A stretch of 64,000 bases of DNA, from NCBI GenBank assembly GCA_032622095.1, contig CP136069.1, positions 9,130,036 to 9,194,035 on the forward strand, in the 5' to 3' direction. Origin of the DNA: Siphonodentalium dalli (lineage: Eukaryota; Mollusca; Scaphopoda; Gadilida; Siphonodentaliidae). The notes beneath the pieces were generated by a model. It ran no database searches, was not told the DNA's origin, and saw only the letters and a program-made list of their open reading frames with translations. The translations under genes and the position numbers were made by a program. Below, in pieces: positions 58,012 through 64,000 of this stretch. The stretch's first letter is position 1; each line of letters starts with the position of its first letter.

Positions 58012-58889
58012 ATCATATATAACATACGATGCAAGCTTATAAATCATGCGATATGACTAGCTATTAATGTTGACTGATCTGCTCTAATTCGTACAATTCG
58101 TACTAATGCGGTAGTAATTAACTAACTATAGGTATTTACGGATATGTTGAGCGATTCACTCCACGTATCTTCATGAATGAGAATTAATATATAGGTATCC
58201 ATTCAATTTACTAATTTGCTATGTGAAAGTCCTATATAGAAGAATGTGATCTGAAAACTGGACAAAGTATTGTGTTTCTGATATATGTCATCAGATTCTA
58301 TACTGACAAGCATTTATATAATCTTTACTATTCAGCGTGATATATATGCCCAGAGTGGGTCGGGTGGATTGTGTTGTTATGGTTATAGTATCACCCCTGG
58401 TCAAGTGGTCATGTTAATGTGCTATGGTGCTGGTGGGTCCTGCTGAATTGATATGATGCTGTTATGGCAAACTGATGCTCTTAAGAATAATTACGTTATT
58501 TTTCTGAAGTTCATAATTGTGCGGTGTGTGGGCAATCGGAACATATCCAGGAAAAGCCAGTATGTGTATCAAACGTTCAAAAACATATATTTTGCGAAAT
58601 ATTTTAATTCTGGTTGTATTAGTTGTTGCAAATTGACTATAATCAAGATGGCTATTTATGTCGTTTTGCAGCAACACCAGTTGACATTCAATTCATGAAT
58701 TCTAAATTTATATGTTCTTGAATGTTTCATACAGAATCTGACTTTTTCCCAAATCGCTCGAATTAGCCAAACACTGCGAAAATGATAACTTTAAATAAAA
58801 TAACGGTACTGTTTCGTGACGTCATATATTCAGTTTGCCCTACCCGCATCATACTATCATAGTAATTCAGCAGGTCTTCGCTCAGAAAA
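58012..58889. other. Upstream of FABP exon 1; no gene recognised
   Basis: This is the expected promoter side of the FABP gene. TTTATAAG on the minus strand at 58036-58043 is TATA-like but lies only about 25 bp from the ATG, so its use is doubtful. The right end (58830-58889) is the spacer shared with the higher-order repeats that follow. Confidence 0.4.
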
Positions 58890-59311
58890 CCCTGTGCCAA
58901 TGCATTCTCTTATATATGCGAGTCGACCATAGGTCGTCTCCCATATATAAGAGAATGCATTGGCCTAACAATTTTTAATCATTTTTGTTTTATAAAATTT
59001 TCTTACATTCTTTAACAATTTTTAGAACATAAAATAACAAAAAACATCCAGAGTGTCAATAACCCCGAAGGGAGCCTCACACATATTATAGAAGCAAGTG
59101 TACTGAGTGTCGTCTGCTCATGTTTGTATGGGGCTCTGTATGGGTGAAATTATAAAATTGTTAGAGAATATAAGAAACAATTATTAAAATTGTAAAATAT
59201 TGTAAAAAATAATAACAAATGATGAAAAGTTGTTAGACCAATGCATTCTCTTATATATGCGAGGCGACCTTTGGTTGACTAGCATATATAAGAGAATGCA
59301 TTGGCACAGGG
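58890..59311. mobile_element. Double-hairpin element, copy 3
   Basis: Starts CCCTGTGCCAATGC and ends in the inverse. Both hairpins are present with some loop changes. Middle contains GGGAGCCTCACACAT and GTATGGGGCTCTGTATGGG. It heads the first higher-order repeat (about 58830-59935). Confidence 0.85.
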
Positions 59312-59391
59312 TAAATCCTCAGGTGTGGCTTCCCACGATTTTTATTTTAATGTTGACTCATTTAAAGATATATTATGTACTTGTTCGGGTG

Positions 59392-59933
59392 CGTGAAACC
59401 AATGAGTTAGTAATCAGGCGCTATATCAACTGGAGGAATAAGGCGTGAAACCAATGAGTTAGTAATCAGGCGCTATATCAACTGGAGGAATAAGGCGTGA
59501 AACCAATGAGTTAGTAATCAGGCGCTTTGTCAACTGGAGGAATAAGGCGTGAAACCAATGAGTTAGTAATCAGGCGCTATATCAACTGAAGGAATAAGGC
59601 GTGAAACCAATGAGTTACTACTCAGGCGCTATGTCAACTGGAGGAATAAGGCGTGAAACCAATGAGTTAGTAATCAGGCGCTATATCAACTGGAGGAATA
59701 AGGCGTGAAACCAATGAGTTAGTAATCAGGCGCTTTGTCAACTGGGGGAATAAGGCATGAAACCAATGAGTTAGTAATCAGGCGCTATATCAACTGGATG
59801 AATAAGGCGTGAAACCAATGAGTTACTACTCAGGCGCTATGCCAACTGGAGGAATAAGGCGTGAAACCATTGAGTTAGTAATCAGGCGCTATATCAACTG
59901 CAGGAATAAGGCGTGAAATCAATGAATTAGTAA
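59392..59933. repeat. 52-bp satellite, block 1 (about 10 copies)
   Basis: Units are GTGAAACCAATGAGTTAGTA, ATCAGGCGCTATATCAACTG and GAGGAATAAGGC. Variants TTTGTC, ACTACTC and TGAATTAG recur in a fixed order in the later blocks. Confidence 0.95.
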
Positions 59934-59936
59934 AGT

Positions 59937-61970
59937 CTTCAGTTTGCTCTACCCGCATCATACTATCATAGCAATTCAGCAGGTCTTCGCTCAGAAACCC
60001 TGTTCCAATGCATTCTCTTATATATGCGAGTCGACCATAGGTCGCCTCGCATATATAAGAGAATGCATTAGCCTAACATTTTTTTATCATTTTTGTTTTA
60101 TAAAATTTTCTTTAACAATTTTTAGGACAGAAAATAAAAAAACACCCAGAGTGTCAATAACCATGTAGGGAGCCTCACAGATTTATAGAAGCGTGTGTAC
60201 TGAGTGTCGTTTGCTCATGATTTTCTGGGGCTATATACGGTTGAAATTATAAAATTGTTAAAGAATATAATAAATAAAATTATTAACATTTTAAAAAATT
60301 GTAAAAAATAATAACAAATGATGAAAAATTGTTAGACCAAAGCATTCTCTTATATATGCGAGGCAACCTATGTGTGACTAGCATATATAGGAGAATGCAT
60401 TGACACAGGGTAAATCCTCAGGTGTGTCTTCCCACGATGTTTATTTTAATGTTGACTCATTTAAAGATATATTATGTACTTGTTCGGGTGCGTGAAACCA
60501 ATGAGTTAGTAATCAGGCGCTATATCAACTGGAGGAATAAGGCGTGAAACCAATGAGTTAGTAATCAGGCGCTATATCAACTGGGGAATAAGGCGTGAAA
60601 CAAATGAGTTAGTAATCAGGCGCTATATCAACTCGAGGAATAAGGCGTGAAACCAATGAGTTAGTAATCAGGCGCTATATCAACTGGAGGAATAAGGCGT
60701 GAAACCAATGAGTTAGTAATCAGGCGCTTTGTCAACTGGAGGAATAAGGCGTGAAACCAATGAGTTAGTAATCAGGCGCTTTGTCAACTGGGGGAATAAG
60801 GCATGAAACCAATGAGTTAGTAATCAGGCGCTATATCAACTGGAGGAATAAGGCGTGAAACCAATGAGTTACTACTCAGCCGCTATGCCAACTGGAGGAA
60901 TAAGGCGTGAAACCAATGAGTTAGTAATCAGGCGCTATATCAACTGGAGGAATAAGGCGTGAAATCAATGAATTAGTAATCAGGCGCTATGTCAACTGGG
61001 GGAATAAGGCATGAAACCAATGAGTTAGTAATCAGGCGCTATATCAACTGGAGGAATAAGGCGTGAAACCAATGAGTTACTACTCAGGCGCTATGCCAAC
61101 TGGAGGAATAAGACGTGAAACCAATGAGTTAGTAAGCAGGCGCTATATCAACTGGAGGAATAAGGCGTGAAATCAATGAATTAGTAATCAGGCGCTATGT
61201 CAACTGGGGGAATAAGGCATGAAACCAATGAGTTAGTAATCAGGCGCTATATCAACTGGAGGAATAAGGCGTGAAACCAATGAGTTCGTAATCAGGCGCT
61301 TTGTCAACTGGAGGAATAAGGCGTGAAACCAATGAGTTAGTAATCAGGCGCTTTGTCAACTGGGGGAATAAGGCATGAAACCAATGAGTTAGTAATCAGG
61401 CGCTATATCAACTGGAGGAATAAGGCGTGAAACCAATGAGTTACTACTCAGGCGCTATGCCAACTGGAGGAATAAGGCGTGAAACCAATGAGTTAGTAAT
61501 CAGGCGCTATATCAACTGGAGGAATAAGGCGTGAAATCAATGAATTAGTAATCAGGCGCTATGTCAACTGGGGGAATAAGGCATGAAACCAATGAGTTAG
61601 TAATCAGGCGCTATATCAACTGGGGGAATAAGGCGTGAAACCAATGAGTTACTACTCAGGCGCTATGCCAACTGGAGGAATAAGGCGTGACACCAATGAG
61701 TTAGTAATCAGGCGCTATATCAACTGGAGGAATAAGGCGTGAAATCAATGAATTAGTAATCAGGCGCTATATCAACTGGGGGAATAAGGCATGAAACCAA
61801 TGAGTTAGTAATCAGGCGCTATATCAACTGGATGAATAAGGCGTGAAACCAATGAGTTACTACTCAGGTGCCATGCCAACTGGAGGAATAAGGCGTGAAA
61901 CCATTGAGTTAGTAATCAGGCGCTATATCAACTGCAGGAATAAGGCGTGAAATCAATGAATTAGTAACGT
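59937..61970. repeat. Higher-order repeat 2
   Basis: Begins CTTCAGTTTGCTCTACCCGC, then the double-hairpin element 59998-60410, then a spacer with TGACTCATTTAAAGATATAT, then about 28 satellite units (60489-61970). Confidence 0.9.
59998..60410. mobile_element. Double-hairpin element, copy 4
   Basis: 413 bp. Shares CCCTGTTCCAATGC and the TGTGTGACTAGCATATATAG right hairpin with copies 5 and 6, so it was amplified together with them. Confidence 0.85.
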
Positions 61971-63185
61971 CTTCAGTTTGCTCTACCCGCATCATACTAT
62001 CATAGCAATTCAGCAGGTATTCACTCAGAAACCCTGTTCCAATGCATTCTCTTATATATGCGAGTCGACCATAGGTCGCCTCGCATATATAAGAGAATGC
62101 ATCAGCCTAACATTTTTTTATCATTTTTGTTTTATAAAATTTTCTTACATTCTTTAACAATTTTTAGGACAGAAAATAAAAAAACCACCCAGAGTGTCAA
62201 TAACCATGTAGGGAGCCTCACAGATTTATAGAAGCGTGTGTACTGAGTGTCGTTTGCCCATGATTGTCTGGGGCTATATACGGTTGAAATTATAAAATTG
62301 TTAAAGAATATAATAAATAAAATTATTAACATTGTAAAAAAATTTAAAAAATAATAACAAATGATGAAAAATTGTTAGACCAAAGCATTCTATTATATAT
62401 GCGAGGCAACCTATGTGTGACTAGCATATATAGGAGAATGCATTGACACAGGGTAAATCCTTAGGTGTGTCTTCCCACGATGTTTATTTTAATGTTGACT
62501 CATTTAAAGATATATTATGTACTTGTTCGGGTGCGTGAAACCAATGAGTTTATAGTAATCAGGCGCTATATCAACTGGAGGAATAAGGCGTGAAACCAAT
62601 GAGTTAGTAATCAGGCGCTATATCAACTGGAGGAATAAGGCGTGAAACCAATGAGTTAGTAATCAGGCGCTTTGTCAACTGGAGGAATAAGGCGTGAAAC
62701 CAATGAGTTAGTAATCAGGCGCTATATCAACTGAAGGAATAAGGCGTGAAACCAATGAGTTACTACTCAGCCGCTATGTCAACTGGAGGAATAAGGCGTG
62801 AAACCAATGAGTTAGTAATCAGGCGCTATATCAACTGAAGGAATAAGGCGTGAAACCAATGAGTTACTACTCAGGCGCTATGTCAACTGGAGGAATAAGG
62901 CGTGAAACCAATGAGTTAGTAATCAGGCGCTATATCAACTGGAGGAATAACGCGTGAAACCAATGAGTTAGTAATCAGGCGCTTTGTCAACTGGGGGAAT
63001 AAGGCATGAAACCAATGAGTTAGTAATCAGGCGCTATATCAACTGGATGAATAAGGCGTGAAACCAATGAGTTACTACTCAGGCGCTATGCCAACTGGAG
63101 GAATAAGGCGTGAAACCATTGAGTTAGTAATCAGGCGCTATATCAACTGCAGGAATAAGGCGTGAAATCAATGAATTAGTAAAGT
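61971..63185. repeat. Higher-order repeat 3
   Basis: Same order of parts as repeat 2, with the double-hairpin element at 62032-62453 and about 12 satellite units (62531-63183). Confidence 0.9.
62032..62453. mobile_element. Double-hairpin element, copy 5
   Basis: 422 bp. Includes the TTCTTACATTC stretch that copies 4 and 6 lack but copy 3 has. Confidence 0.85.
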
Positions 63186-64000
63186 CTTCAGTTTGCTCTA
63201 CCCGCATCATACTATCATAGCAATTCAGCAGGTCTTCGCTCAGAAACCCTGTTCCAATGCATTCTCTTATATATGCGAGTCGACCATAGGTCGCCTCGCA
63301 TATATAAGAGAATGCATTAGCCTAACATTTTTTTATCATTTTTGTTTTATAAAATTTTCTTTAACAATTTTTAGGACAGAAAATAAAAAAACACCCAGAG
63401 TGTCAATAACCATGTAGGGAGCCTCACAGATTTATAGAAGCGTGTGTACTGAGTGTCGTTTGCTCATGATTTTCTGGGGCTATATACGGTTGAAATTATA
63501 AAATTGTTAAAGAATATAATAAATAAAATTATTAACATTTTAAAAAATTGTAAAAAATAATAACAAATGATGAAAAATTGTTAGACCAAAGCATTCTCTT
63601 ATATATGCGAGGCAACCTATGTGTGACTAGCATATATAGGAGAATGCATTGACACAGGGTAAATCCTCAGGTGTGTCTTCCCACGATGTTTATTTTAATG
63701 TTGACTCATTTAAAGATATATTATGTACTTGTTCGGGTGCGTGAAACCAATGAGTTAGTAATCAGGCGCTATATCAACTGGAGGAATAAGGCGTGAAACC
63801 AATGAGTTAGTAATCAGGCGCTATATCAACTGGGGGAATAAGGCGTGAAACCAATGAGTTAGTAATCAGGCGCTATATCAACTCGAGGAATAAGGCGTGA
63901 AACCAATGAGTTAGTAATCAGGCGCTATATCAACTGGAGGAATAAGGCGTGAAACCAATGAGTTAGTAATCAGGCGCTTTGTCAACTGGAGGAATAAGGC
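63186..64000. repeat. Higher-order repeat 4, cut by the window end
   Basis: Double-hairpin element at 63247-63659, then satellite units from about 63739 to the edge. The element is almost identical to copy 4. Confidence 0.9.
63247..63659. mobile_element. Double-hairpin element, copy 6
   Basis: 413 bp, nearly identical to 59998-60410. With the same length and indels, the two derive from one another by array turnover, not by separate insertions. Confidence 0.85.

Noticed and set aside
58036-58043. TATA box of the FABP gene
   Set aside because: It is about 25 bp from the start codon, leaving no room for a 5' UTR.

Overview
The window is animal nuclear DNA: AT-rich, gene-poor and dominated by repeats. 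The gene pieces have GT-AG introns and metazoan domains (a fatty-acid-binding protein, a C-type lectin, an SGNH-hydrolase protein). Non-autonomous Helitron ends, foldback elements, frequent TACATGTA-like words and ancient-looking 'GGTCAAG...' repeats suggest a marine lophotrochozoan, perhaps a mollusc. That placement is a weak inference.

Layout. 1-7200: no convincing gene; several foldback elements, one of which (5187-6369) sits in one copy of a tandem duplication and so reveals its own insertion site. 7204-11779 (-): three exons of an unrecognised coiled-coil protein, with a Harbinger-like element in its first intron. 12435-15630 (+): a divergently oriented two-exon gene with an SGNH-hydrolase domain and a basic tail. 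14690-18960: diverged tandem repeats and a 26-bp minisatellite. 19050-19285 (+): last exon of a C-type lectin-domain gene. 19550-26370: foldback and piggyBac-like elements, an open 66-bp minisatellite and a dispersed duplication. 26377-31154: a 35-bp satellite hosting a DIRS-like tyrosine-recombinase retroelement (broken fossil), itself hosting a small DNA element. 31290-31801: a complete-looking short Helitron.

32260-58011 (-): exon 1 (57924-58011) and a later exon (32260-32364) of one fatty-acid-binding-protein gene, about 25 kb apart. The intronic space between them holds a LINE tail and a 17-kb block: two 1.2-kb direct repeats (38113-39313 and 55317-56512) enclosing about five and a half tandem units of 2.1-2.3 kb, one of them split by a 4-kb insertion. 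58890-64000: four higher-order repeats, each a double-hairpin element followed by a 52-bp satellite array that runs off the window.

The most interesting signals are (1) a DIRS-like element whose terminal octamer ATAATGCA is also in every unit of the satellite it occupies; (2) the direct-repeat-bounded tandem array inside the FABP gene; (3) a family of elements with a hairpin at each end, several in or beside other palindromes and co-amplified with a satellite; (4) the head-to-head SGNH/coiled-coil gene pair. All calls come from reading the sequence by eye. No database search was run.
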